The position numbers and the translations under genes are program-made. The notes beneath the pieces were generated by a model. It had not been told where the DNA came from, searched no databases, and saw nothing but the letters and a program-made list of their open reading frames with translations. A stretch of DNA of 64,000 nucleotides from an uncultured Prevotella sp. (lineage in GTDB: Bacteria; Bacteroidota; Bacteroidia; Bacteroidales; Bacteroidaceae), in NCBI GenBank assembly GCA_900315525.1, contig OMZO01000015.1, positions 1 to 64,000 of the forward strand, given 5' to 3'. Positions 8,070-16,565 of the stretch are shown piece by piece (the first letter of the stretch is position 1; the number at the start of each line of letters is the position of its first letter).

Positions 8070-9032
8070 TTATAGCTTCACACTCGAAATATCCACCAGT
8101 CCATTGACGATGGCATAGATGGTCAGACCTGCCGGGGAATGGATCTGCAGTTTCCTGGCGATGTTCCTGCGATGGGTGATGACCGTATTGGTGGAGATGC
8201 ACAGATGGTCGGCAATCTCCTTATTAGACATTCCCTGTACCAAGGCTACAATCACATCCTTCTCACGGTCGCTGAGGGCATCAGGATTCTGAGCGGCACT
8301 GCTCTTGAACACCATGTTGGAGATGTTCTGCGACACCCCACTCTGCTTGGCGCTCTGTTCCAGACGACGGATGGCAGGCACAAAGATATGATCCTCGACC
8401 TGAGCATGCTGACGGAGCCACGCCTCATTGTCATAGATATCATGGAGCGTCGCCGTCAGTTGGTTGTTGTGCAACCCGTCCTGCGGCAGGTATTTGATGA
8501 TGAGGAGCTTCAGCTCGCGCAGTTTCTTATCCGCGGCCCCATGATGCTTGGAGAAGGTCTCCACGTTATAGTCACTGGCCGGACGCCCCTCCAACAAGGT
8601 CTCTACATAAGGGAAGAGCGTCTTCTGTTCGTACATCATATGACGACGTATCTCATGCGCGTACTCATCGTAGAAACGCATGATCAACTGTCCGAGAGAG
8701 TCATCAGGGTTCAGTGACTCGGAGAGTTCACGACGTATAAACGGCAGCTGGAAGTCAAGGAAATAAGCATGACTGGCCTCCAGGTAATGCAACAAGGTCG
8801 GTACGGAAAGCATCTCGTCGGCCTCGAATTCACCATAGCCGTTGATGGTATAGTTGACGACGGCCAGGAAGGTATAGGTATCCACCTGATTATCCTCACA
8901 AGTCTCTTGTACGGTCTTGTCACCGAAGCCCAGGCTGATGCCAAAGCTACCCAGTGACTGCAGCAGATCGTAGTTGTCGCGGATCAGCGAAATCATCTTG
9001 TCGTCCGCCTCATACATCTTCTGATTTTTCAT
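8070..9032 (-). CDS. Hemerythrin-like LuxR-family transcription regulator
   Basis: The 320-residue protein joins three parts. Residues about 8-50 resemble the N-terminal segment of RIC/ScdA iron-sulfur repair proteins (GFGDKTVQETCEDNQVD). Residues about 75-235 form a hemerythrin-like four-helix bundle with the expected metal-ligand pattern (HYLEASHAYF, HEIRRHMMYEQ, KHHGAADKK, HAQVEDHIFVPAI). Residues about 250-320 are a LuxR HTH (LSDREKDVIVALVQGMSNKE, VITHRRNIARKL). A di-iron centre sensing O2, NO or iron is plausible but inferred. It is divergent from the imelysin/di-haem operon, which it may control. Confidence 0.88.
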   Translation of the reverse strand: MKNQKMYEADDKMISLIRDNYDLLQSLGSFGISLGFGDKTVQETCEDNQVDTYTFLAVVNYTINGYGEFEADEMLSVPTLLHYLEASHAYFLDFQLPFIRRELSESLNPDDSLGQLIMRFYDEYAHEIRRHMMYEQKTLFPYVETLLEGRPASDYNVETFSKHHGAADKKLRELKLLIIKYLPQDGLHNNQLTATLHDIYDNEAWLRQHAQVEDHIFVPAIRRLEQSAKQSGVSQNISNMVFKSSAAQNPDALSDREKDVIVALVQGMSNKEIADHLCISTNTVITHRRNIARKLQIHSPAGLTIYAIVNGLVDISSVKL

Positions 9033-9061
9033 CCTTCACTACCTAATAATGATTACGGTTG

Positions 9062-9092
9062 CAAAATTATACATAATTTCCGAGATGTGCAA
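9062..9092 (-). promoter_or_regulatory. Promoter of the hemerythrin-LuxR gene
   Basis: On the minus strand TTG (9092-9090) and TAATTTTG (9069-9062) are 20 bp apart, 30 bp upstream of the ATG at 9032. Confidence 0.65.
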
Positions 9093-9169
9093 TAATCATA
9101 ATTAGGTATTTTCAACATCCCAAATCCGCGAAAAAGGCCATTTTAAGGCGATTTCATCATTTTTAGGTA

Positions 9170-9200
9170 TTGGTTTTTTTTAGAAACCGACCTACCTTTG
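9170..9200 (+). promoter_or_regulatory. Promoter of the porin-imelysin-di-haem operon
   Basis: TTG at 9170-9172 and TACCTTTG at 9193-9200, 20 bp apart. An inexact pair of ATTTTnAGG-like segments (9130-9137 and 9159-9167) lies just upstream; no clear operator was recognised. Confidence 0.7.
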
Positions 9201-9233
9201 CAGCCGAATTTCAGAAAGATTAGGTTATTTTTA

Positions 9234-10541
9234 ATGATGAAAAGACTATTTGCACTGCTTGCTATAAGCACCATGATGACCGCTGCCCAGGCAGCAGAAC
9301 CAGACACATTGGGATATGACAAGTTTCGTTTTGGCGGCTACGGTGAGATGGTAGCCAATTTCAAGGACTACGGTATCAACCGCTTCTATGGGCACCAGGA
9401 AGGCAACGCCAAGCAAAACCACAACACGATATCCATTCCACGTTTCGTACTGGCCTTCGACTATAAGTTCACACCGAAATGGATTCTCGGTGCGGAGATA
9501 GAGTTCGAATACGGAGGTACAGGCAGCTCTTACGAACTGGAGAACACTGAGAACGGTGAGTATGAGACAGAGGTTGAGAAAGGCGGTGAGGTGGCCCTGG
9601 AACAGTTTCACATCACCCGTCTGATCGTCCCTGAGTTCAATGTCCGTGCAGGACATCTGATCGTCCCCGTCGGACTCACCAATGCCCACCATGAGCCTAT
9701 CAACTTCTTCGGCAGTTCACGTCCTGAGGGAGAAACCACCATCATCCCCTGCACCTGGCACGAGACGGGTATTGAGTTCCTCGGAAAGTTTGGAAAAGGC
9801 TATGCCACCTTCGACTACGAGGCGATGATCGTGACAGGCCTGAATGCCAACGGCTTCGACCGTAACAAATGGGTGAGAGGCGGAAAGCAAGGTCTCTTTG
9901 AGGGAGATAACTTCACCAGTCCGGCCTACGTGGCCCGCCTGAACTACACCGGTGTACCGGGGCTCCGTCTCGGAGGTGCCATCTACTACTGTCCGAACAC
10001 AGGAGCCAATGCCGACAAACTCATCACCTACGACGAGATCGGCAAGATCCCCGTGACCATCTGGTCGCTCGACGCCCAATACACTGACAGATACGTCACT
10101 GCCCGTGCGAACTATCTCTCGGGCAACATCGCCCATGCAGACCAGGTAGGAGCCAAGAACGGCAAGCTGTCGAACAAGTCGGGCTACAGTCGTACGACAC
10201 CGATTGCCAAGCGTGCCGTATCCTATAACGCCGAGGTCGGTGTGAACCTCAAGAACCTCGTAGGAGGCAGTGAGCACTTCCCCGTCATCTACCCCTTCGT
10301 ACAGTATGAGTACTATAACTCACAGGAGAAAGGTGAAGGCATGGACGTGATGGACGCGCGCTGTCAGGTGAGCAAGTGGAACTTCGGTCTGAACTGGAAA
10401 GCCCTGCCCAACCTCGTGGTGAAGGCAGACTATACCACCCGTCAGATCGGTACCAGCAAGATCTTCGGGAAAGGTCCGTATAACAGTGAGAACGAGTTCG
10501 GCATCGGCATTGCCTACATCGGCTGGTTCTTTAAGAAATAA
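9234..10541 (+). CDS. OprO/OprP-like outer-membrane porin
   Basis: From ATG 9234 (a second ATG follows at once) this is a 435-residue protein with a signal peptide ending near AAQAAEP and a beta-barrel body of alternating aromatic strands. It finishes in a terminal strand IAYIGWFFKK. Motifs such as RAGHLIVPVGLTNAHHEP and WHETGIEF are typical of the phosphate-selective porin O/P family as annotated in Bacteroidota; substrate is not known. It is the first gene of an operon with an imelysin and haem proteins. A TTG start at 9198 would lie inside the -7 box, so it was rejected. Confidence 0.82.
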   Translation: MMKRLFALLAISTMMTAAQAAEPDTLGYDKFRFGGYGEMVANFKDYGINRFYGHQEGNAKQNHNTISIPRFVLAFDYKFTPKWILGAEIEFEYGGTGSSYELENTENGEYETEVEKGGEVALEQFHITRLIVPEFNVRAGHLIVPVGLTNAHHEPINFFGSSRPEGETTIIPCTWHETGIEFLGKFGKGYATFDYEAMIVTGLNANGFDRNKWVRGGKQGLFEGDNFTSPAYVARLNYTGVPGLRLGGAIYYCPNTGANADKLITYDEIGKIPVTIWSLDAQYTDRYVTARANYLSGNIAHADQVGAKNGKLSNKSGYSRTTPIAKRAVSYNAEVGVNLKNLVGGSEHFPVIYPFVQYEYYNSQEKGEGMDVMDARCQVSKWNFGLNWKALPNLVVKADYTTRQIGTSKIFGKGPYNSENEFGIGIAYIGWFFKK

Positions 10542-10578
10542 GAAGAAATAACTTACAAATTAATACATTACTAAAAAA

Positions 10579-11748
10579 ATGAAAAAGCAACTCTTTATGA
10601 TGGGTCTCGCCATGATGGGACTCTGCACTTTCACTGCATGTAGCAGCAGTAGCGATGATGACAAGAAGCCCGAAACACAGGAAGTGACTATTCAGGATTC
10701 TGAGTACGATGCCATCATCAACCAGTATGTCGATAATGTGGTCATGCCCACCTATCGTGACTTGAAAACCAAGAACAGCGCCCTCTACAATGCAGTTGTC
10801 GCTTTCGGAAACAACCCCTCGAACGCAGGGTTCCAGACTATCTGCGATGCATGGCTGGCAGCCCGCGAGCCATGGGAGTCGAGCGAGGCCTTCCTCTTCG
10901 GTCCTGTAGCAGATTTCGGACTGGATCCGAACATGGACTCATGGCCGCTCGACCAGGAAGCTATTGTGAACACCCTGAAGTCACAGAAGTGGAACACTAT
11001 GGAATGGGAAGGTGACTACGACGAAGACGACGAGGCCATTGCCGCTGCCCAGAACGTGCGCGGTTTCCACACCCTCGAGTTCCTCGCTTTCCGCGATGGT
11101 AAGGCCCGCACACTCACTGACCAGGCTGCCAGTGACAACGCTGCCGACTACGTGTACGACGAGTCGAACGCCACGGCCTGGGCTCAGTATATGAGAAATA
11201 CCGCCCAGCTACTGGTTGACGACGTTACACTCCTCTGCGACGAGTGGGAAGACAGCTATGCCAACGAGTTCAAGAAGCACAATCGTGGTGACTTCACCAG
11301 TGGCCTGAGTTGTATTGAGCAGCTGATCGACGGCTGTATCGAAATAGCCGGCGAGGTCGGAGGTGCAAAAATCGGCGAGCCATACGATCTCTATGTATCA
11401 GGCAAGACCCAGGAAGCGCTCTATGCCGTAGAGTCATGGTACAGCTGGCACTCTCGTGACGACTATACCAACAACATCTACTCTATCCGCAATGCCTACT
11501 ACGGATCTCGCGACGGCAGCATCAACAACAACTCACTGTCTAAACTGGTTGCCAAATACGATGCCGAACTCGACTCGAAGGTAAAGACCGCCATCACAGC
11601 AGCTGCAGCAGCCATCCAGGCTATTCCGCAGCCCTTCCGCAACAACATCAACTCAGTGGAAGCCCAGACTGCCATGGTTGCATGTGCAAACCTCAGCACC
11701 GTCCTGGAGGACGAGCTGAAGCCCTTCCTGCAGAACGCAACTAAGTAA
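10579..11748 (+). CDS. Imelysin-family (M75-like) lipoprotein
   Basis: The 389-residue protein has a lipobox (CTFTAC, Cys21) followed by SSSSDDD, a typical Bacteroidota surface-export-like start. The body is imelysin: WLAAREPWESSEAFLFGPV, the GxHxxE signature GFHTLEFLAF near residue 160, and ESWYSWHSRDDYTNNI near residue 285. Imelysins (IrpA, ICMP, EfeO-like proteins) are linked to iron uptake and their genes often neighbour di-haem oxidoreductases, as here. Iron binding in the envelope is the likely job; peptidase activity is doubtful for the family. Confidence 0.92.
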   Translation: MKKQLFMMGLAMMGLCTFTACSSSSDDDKKPETQEVTIQDSEYDAIINQYVDNVVMPTYRDLKTKNSALYNAVVAFGNNPSNAGFQTICDAWLAAREPWESSEAFLFGPVADFGLDPNMDSWPLDQEAIVNTLKSQKWNTMEWEGDYDEDDEAIAAAQNVRGFHTLEFLAFRDGKARTLTDQAASDNAADYVYDESNATAWAQYMRNTAQLLVDDVTLLCDEWEDSYANEFKKHNRGDFTSGLSCIEQLIDGCIEIAGEVGGAKIGEPYDLYVSGKTQEALYAVESWYSWHSRDDYTNNIYSIRNAYYGSRDGSINNNSLSKLVAKYDAELDSKVKTAITAAAAAIQAIPQPFRNNINSVEAQTAMVACANLSTVLEDELKPFLQNATK

Positions 11749-11774
11749 AGAAGCGTACACCCGACATACCGCAG

Positions 11775-11806
11775 AGCGGAGACGAGAGCAAAATCCCGTC
11801 TTCGCT
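11775..11806 (+). other. Intergenic hairpin between imelysin and di-haem genes
   Basis: A 10-bp stem with one G-U pair (11775-11784 with 11797-11806) encloses a 12-nt loop. No T run follows, so it is not a simple terminator; it may tune mRNA stability inside the operon. Confidence 0.4.
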
Positions 11807-11847
11807 ATTGTGGTCTAAAGCAGAAAACAGTATTTTTTAGTAACATA

Positions 11848-13302
11848 ATGAACAAATACTTTAGCATTTTACTACTGACAGCAGGCCTCTTCAGCCTCTC
11901 TGCATGTAATGAAAGCGACCAGCTGGATGTAGAGGATATCAGCATCCCGCGAGGCTATGCCCTATCGGCAGGAACCTCAACAGGATTCTATAACTCCAGC
12001 GTTGCTTACGACCAGGCTGCACGCTGGCTGTCGGGCACCTATGCCACCAGATTCAATGCCGGCGACCGTCTGTACGACAATGTGAAGACCTCGAATGAGA
12101 ATGGTCACGGCGGCGGTCTCGGACCAGTCTATGCAGGCTACTCCTGTGGGTCCTGCCACCGCAATGCAGGCCGCACGGAGCCTACCTACTGGACCAGCTT
12201 CAAGCACGGCAGCGACGACGGTTCCGGCCCCTATGGCTTCACGGCCTCACTGATCTATATCACCCGCAAGAACGGTACCTTCTTCCCCAACTATGGCCGT
12301 GTGATCCACGACCAGGCCATCTATGGCGTGCATCCGGAAGGCAAGCTGAAGGTGAAAATCGACTCCATGACCTACACATTCCCCGACGGTGAGAAATATA
12401 CGCTCTGTGTACCAAAGTGGACTATCACGGAATGGTATGCCGACAGCATCAGTCCCGATGATCTCTTCTGTACCGTCCGTGTGCCACTGCGCCACGTCGG
12501 CATGGGCCAGATGATGGCCATCGACCCCGATGAGATAGAGGCACTCGCCCGCCAGAGCAACTACCCGGAATGGGGTATCAGCGGACGCGCCAACTACATC
12601 AACGAGCGCGGCAAGCTCCAACTCGGACTCTCCGGCAACAAGGCCCAGCATGCCGACCTCACCGTGGAACTCGGCTTCTCCAGCGACATGGGTATGACCA
12701 ACAGCCGCTATCCGGAGGAAATCTGCGAAGGCCAAATGCAGATGGAAGAAGGCTCGATGATGGGCCTCTCATACGATATGCTCGACGTATCAGCCCAGGA
12801 TATGGAAGATGTCGATCTCTATATGCAGGGGCTGGCAGTCCCGGCTCGAAGAAACGTGAACAATGCCGACGTACAGGCTGGCGAACAACTCTTCTATCAG
12901 GCCGGTTGTCATCTATGCCACGTCACGACCCTTCATACCAAGCCACGAGGCTCTACCCTGCTGATGGGCACCAATCTGCCCTGGCTCGGTAAGCAGACCA
13001 TCCACCCCTACTCCGACTATCTGCTCCACGACATGGGATCGGAAATCATGGGCGTAGGCCTGAACGACAACTTCGTCAGCAGTTTGGCCCGAGGCAACGA
13101 ATGGCGCACCACTCCACTCTGGGGTGTGGGTCTGCAGAAGAAGGTGAACGGACATACCTACTTCCTGCACGACGGACGCGCCCGCAATTTCGTCGAGGCC
13201 ATCATGTGGCACGGTGGCGAGGGCGAAGCCTCGAAGAACAAGTTCAAGAACATGAGCAAGAAAGAGCGCGACCAGCTCGTACAGTTCCTATGGTCGTTGT
13301 AA
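11848..13302 (+). CDS. Di-haem oxidoreductase (DHOR/DUF1111) lipoprotein
   Basis: The 484-residue protein has a lipobox (SLSAC, Cys20) and two haem c motifs, CGSCH near residue 100 and CHLCH near residue 355. The family motifs GPVYAGYSCGSCHRNAGR, WRTTPLWGVG and FLHDGRARNFVEAIMWH are clear, so this is the thiol-oxidoreductase/DHOR family related to MauG and bacterial cytochrome c peroxidases. It sits in the envelope. In Pseudomonas, members of this family neighbour imelysin genes, and the same pairing is seen here. Substrate is unknown; oxidation or reduction of bound iron is a reasonable guess. Confidence 0.92.
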   Translation: MNKYFSILLLTAGLFSLSACNESDQLDVEDISIPRGYALSAGTSTGFYNSSVAYDQAARWLSGTYATRFNAGDRLYDNVKTSNENGHGGGLGPVYAGYSCGSCHRNAGRTEPTYWTSFKHGSDDGSGPYGFTASLIYITRKNGTFFPNYGRVIHDQAIYGVHPEGKLKVKIDSMTYTFPDGEKYTLCVPKWTITEWYADSISPDDLFCTVRVPLRHVGMGQMMAIDPDEIEALARQSNYPEWGISGRANYINERGKLQLGLSGNKAQHADLTVELGFSSDMGMTNSRYPEEICEGQMQMEEGSMMGLSYDMLDVSAQDMEDVDLYMQGLAVPARRNVNNADVQAGEQLFYQAGCHLCHVTTLHTKPRGSTLLMGTNLPWLGKQTIHPYSDYLLHDMGSEIMGVGLNDNFVSSLARGNEWRTTPLWGVGLQKKVNGHTYFLHDGRARNFVEAIMWHGGEGEASKNKFKNMSKKERDQLVQFLWSL

Positions 13303-13343
13303 AAGGTAAAAGTGAATAGTGAATAGTGAATAATTAAGAAATT

Positions 13344-14615
13344 ATGATTATCAATAGAATATTGGCCATTATGATGGCAAGTTCTCTTTCAGCAACCGCT
13401 TTCGCTGAAACAGAGACAGAAGAAACAACAGCAGCGCCTGATGTGGAGCATCAGACCGAGGCATCAAAGTATAATATGGACAACGGCGTGATACCTATCG
13501 CCGACGACCGTGGTTTCACCCTACAGTCCAACGACGGCAGTTTCGTATTCAAACCCTACCTCTATATGCAGACCACCCTCAACTATCGTTACTATGACGA
13601 CGAGGGACTCGACAAGGCCTATAACCAGGACAACGTGGCCAACTCCGGCTTCGCCATGCCTTACGCCATCATCGGTTTTACGGGTAAGGCCTTCGGTAAG
13701 ATCGACTATAACGTGTGTGTAAACGCTGCTGCCTCAGGGGGTAACATCCTGCAGCAGGCCTGGATCGACTATGCCGCCATGCCAGAGTTGCGCTTCCGCG
13801 TGGGTAAGTTCAAGACCCCCTTCACCCACGCCTATCTGACCACCCTCGGTGAGACCCTGTTCCCCTCACTGCCCACCTCACTCACGGCCTCAGCCATCCT
13901 GCCCTACTCACTCAATGCCGTCACCCCAGGTATCGGCACGGGTTTTGACCTCGGTTTCGAGGTACATGGATTCATCGCCAACAAATTCGGCTATGAAGTA
14001 GGTCTCTGGAACGGAACAGGATCTGGTCAGAACAATGCCACCAAAGGTCTGAGCGACGACAACCACCTGCCCTCACTGCTCTATGCAGGACGTGTCACCT
14101 ACCAACCCAAGGGAGCCATGCCCATGACACAGGGTAATCCCAAACTGCTCCATGAGGACAAGATGCTCTTCGGACTGAGTGCCAACTTCAACAACGAGGC
14201 AGAAAGTGAATCGACCAACGACTTCCGTGCAGGTTTTGAGTTCGCGATGCTGAAAAACCGCTGGTATGTCGGCGCAGAGGCCTACTATATGCATATCGGC
14301 TTCACCAAACGTCAGAAGATCGATGACTCGTACAACTACTGGGGCGGTTATGCCCAAGTGGGTTACTTCGTACACCCCCAGGTGCAGCTCGGTCTGCGCT
14401 ATGACTTCTACGACCGCAACGGCAGCAGCAAAGACGGTTTCCTGAACATGCCTGCCGCCAGCGTGAACTACTTCATCCCCAAGACCAACCTCAAGCTCTC
14501 AGCCATGTACCAGTACATCGGTCGTACAGGTCATGCCACACAGCTCGACCGTGACCTCGACGACCTCGGTATCTGCACCCATACCGCACAGGTGATGCTG
14601 CAGTACGCCTTCTAA
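13344..14615 (+). CDS. Second OprO/OprP-like porin
   Basis: This 423-residue protein has a signal peptide (MIINRILAIMMASSLSATAFA), a short acidic linker, and a 16-18-strand porin body ending in AQVMLQYAF with a C-terminal phenylalanine. Motifs LRFRVGKFKTPFTHAYL and GFDLGFEVHG match the phosphate-selective porin O/P family. It is only distantly similar to the first porin of the operon. It is preceded by a short A-rich repeat also seen at 5359-5376. Confidence 0.85.
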   Translation: MIINRILAIMMASSLSATAFAETETEETTAAPDVEHQTEASKYNMDNGVIPIADDRGFTLQSNDGSFVFKPYLYMQTTLNYRYYDDEGLDKAYNQDNVANSGFAMPYAIIGFTGKAFGKIDYNVCVNAAASGGNILQQAWIDYAAMPELRFRVGKFKTPFTHAYLTTLGETLFPSLPTSLTASAILPYSLNAVTPGIGTGFDLGFEVHGFIANKFGYEVGLWNGTGSGQNNATKGLSDDNHLPSLLYAGRVTYQPKGAMPMTQGNPKLLHEDKMLFGLSANFNNEAESESTNDFRAGFEFAMLKNRWYVGAEAYYMHIGFTKRQKIDDSYNYWGGYAQVGYFVHPQVQLGLRYDFYDRNGSSKDGFLNMPAASVNYFIPKTNLKLSAMYQYIGRTGHATQLDRDLDDLGICTHTAQVMLQYAF

Positions 14616-14684
14616 AAGGTGATGGATTGATGCTTGAAGAATGTGAAAAATTGAGAATTAAGAGTATAGAATTTGCATAATTCA

Positions 14685-15413
14685 ATGAAAAAGTATATCT
14701 TTGCAACTCTTTTAGGACTGCTCATGCTGAACGTGACAGCCTGCGACGACGGACGCATCTATCCAGAGACCGCAGCAACAGCCGAAGGAAAGACGGTAGT
14801 TCTGGAGGGTGTACTGAATGGTCTTGACAACTGGGCAAGCAACTACCGCGTCTCTATCGCCGGTTTCGAAGATGCCAACGATGACTATGCCAGTGTCTCC
14901 AAGGTCATCACGACCAGCGACATCAAGGACGGCAAGGTGTCGATCGAGCTCTCAGGGCTCAAAAGTGACATCAAACTCGTGCGCCTCTGCATCCTCGACC
15001 GTCTAAGGAAACATATCGTCACCTTCAACGAGGTGGACGTCTCGAATGCGACAGAGACCGTGAGGATGGATGTAGGAACGGTGAATATCAGTATGTTCAA
15101 TGCCATCCAGCAGAACTACTTCAACACCACCTGCGCCAACTGTCACGGTGCCTCCAACCGAGCTGCAGCAGGGCTCTACCTCACAGAGGGGAAGAGTTAT
15201 CAGGCCCTGGTGGACGCTGACTCCAGGAAGGTGGAAGGCAAGAAACTAGTGGAACCTAACAACGCAGCCAACAGCGTGCTGCACATGGTGCTGAACCAAC
15301 AGAAAGTGGAAGGCATCTCGATGGACCACCGTGACCTGGTGTCGGAGAAAAACGAACTCACCATCCTGCCACTCATCGACAGTTGGATCAATAACGGAGC
15401 GAAAGAAAAATAA
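14685..15413 (+). CDS. Lipoprotein with one c-type haem site
   Basis: The 242-residue protein starts at ATG 14685 (lipobox NVTAC, Cys20). Residues about 25-135 form an all-beta domain of unknown type; a cytochrome c domain follows with CANCH near residue 150 and a likely distal Met in HMVLNQQKVEGISMDHR. It resembles cell-surface cytochrome domains that shuttle electrons to partner oxidoreductases. Given its place 3' of the di-haem enzyme and porin it may be the electron partner (inference). Confidence 0.8.
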   Translation: MKKYIFATLLGLLMLNVTACDDGRIYPETAATAEGKTVVLEGVLNGLDNWASNYRVSIAGFEDANDDYASVSKVITTSDIKDGKVSIELSGLKSDIKLVRLCILDRLRKHIVTFNEVDVSNATETVRMDVGTVNISMFNAIQQNYFNTTCANCHGASNRAAAGLYLTEGKSYQALVDADSRKVEGKKLVEPNNAANSVLHMVLNQQKVEGISMDHRDLVSEKNELTILPLIDSWINNGAKEK

Positions 15414-15419
15414 TTATAT

Positions 15420-16565
15420 ATGAATCAAAGACAACAGACCTTTCAATTTGAGAACGCGTATGCAGAAGCGTTCCAATTTGATAACGGCACAGCGGTAAAA
15501 GAGTATCATGTGATGATCCACGTGAACTCCTCCCGTCTGCCATACACCACCCAGTTGGAAGCTGTCATGAATGCCTACAACAGTCTCATTGACGGTCCTA
15601 TGAAGGGCGCTCAGGCAGTCTTCAAGCGGTATTTCCTCAGTGACGCAGCCAACCAGGCTGATGAGATCATCGTTTCCGACGTGACCGACTGTGCGAAGAG
15701 CATTATCCAACAGGCCCCACTCGACGGTACGAAGGTGGCCCTCTGGGTGTATCTGATGACAGATGTTCAGACCGGGCTCTCACAGAGTGGACTCTACGAA
15801 GTGCGTCACGGTGACTTCCGTCACCTCTGGAACGGTTCTGCCCATAACATGGCAGCCAATTCAGAATATCAGACGCGCCTGCTCTTCAACGAGTATAACA
15901 TGCAGCTCATCGAGGAAGGATGTACGTTGGAAGCCAACTGTATCCGCACCTGGTTTTTCGTCAACGACGTGGACCTGAACTACGGTGGTGTGGTACGTGC
16001 CCGTAACCAGTTCTTCTTCACCCAGGGACTGACGGTACACACCCACTTCATTGCCTCCACGGGTATCGGCGGACGACAGCAAGACCCCAACGTGCTCTCA
16101 CAGATGGACAACTATGCCATCGCAGGTGTGAAGAAAGAGCAGATACACTATCTGTACGCTCCTACCCACCTGAACCGTACCAATGACTATGGTGTCTCCT
16201 TTGAACGCGGTACCTACGTGGATTATGCAGACCGTCGTCAGGTCTTCATCTCCGGTACCGCCTCTATCAATAATAAAGGTGAGGTGATGTACCCGAAGGA
16301 TATCGTCAAGCAGACCCACCGTATGTGGGAGAACGTAGAAGCACTGCTCGCAGAGGCAGACTGCACCTTCGACGAAGTCGGTGAGATGGTGGTCTATCTA
16401 CGTGATACAGCCGATTACGACCTCGTCAAGGAGATGTTTGAGGAGCGCTTCCCTGGCAAGCCCTACGTTATCGTCCATGCCCCCGTCTGCCGTCCAGGAT
16501 GGCTCATCGAGATGGAGTGTATGGCCATCAAGCAGATTGACAAGCCCGAACATGCGGCCTTCTAA
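15420..16565 (+). CDS. Rid-superfamily (YjgF/FkbO-like) protein
   Basis: The 381-residue protein lacks a signal peptide. Its C-terminal third (residues about 255-375) is a RidA/YjgF-like fold with RQVFISGTASINNKGE and VVYLRDTADYDLVKEMFEER. The N-terminal part resembles the first domain of FkbO/Hyg5 chorismatase-like proteins. Rid proteins hydrolyse reactive enamines and imines; FkbO-type proteins act on chorismate. Neither activity is proved here. Its position between an envelope cytochrome and a CcsBA-like protein, 6 bp after the former and overlapping the latter by 14 bp, is notable because it should be cytosolic. Confidence 0.75.
   Translation: MNQRQQTFQFENAYAEAFQFDNGTAVKEYHVMIHVNSSRLPYTTQLEAVMNAYNSLIDGPMKGAQAVFKRYFLSDAANQADEIIVSDVTDCAKSIIQQAPLDGTKVALWVYLMTDVQTGLSQSGLYEVRHGDFRHLWNGSAHNMAANSEYQTRLLFNEYNMQLIEEGCTLEANCIRTWFFVNDVDLNYGGVVRARNQFFFTQGLTVHTHFIASTGIGGRQQDPNVLSQMDNYAIAGVKKEQIHYLYAPTHLNRTNDYGVSFERGTYVDYADRRQVFISGTASINNKGEVMYPKDIVKQTHRMWENVEALLAEADCTFDEVGEMVVYLRDTADYDLVKEMFEERFPGKPYVIVHAPVCRPGWLIEMECMAIKQIDKPEHAAF

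Noticed and set aside
9198-9233. Earlier TTG start for the first porin
   Set aside because: The TTG is part of the -7 box TACCTTTG; translation must start at 9234 or 9237.
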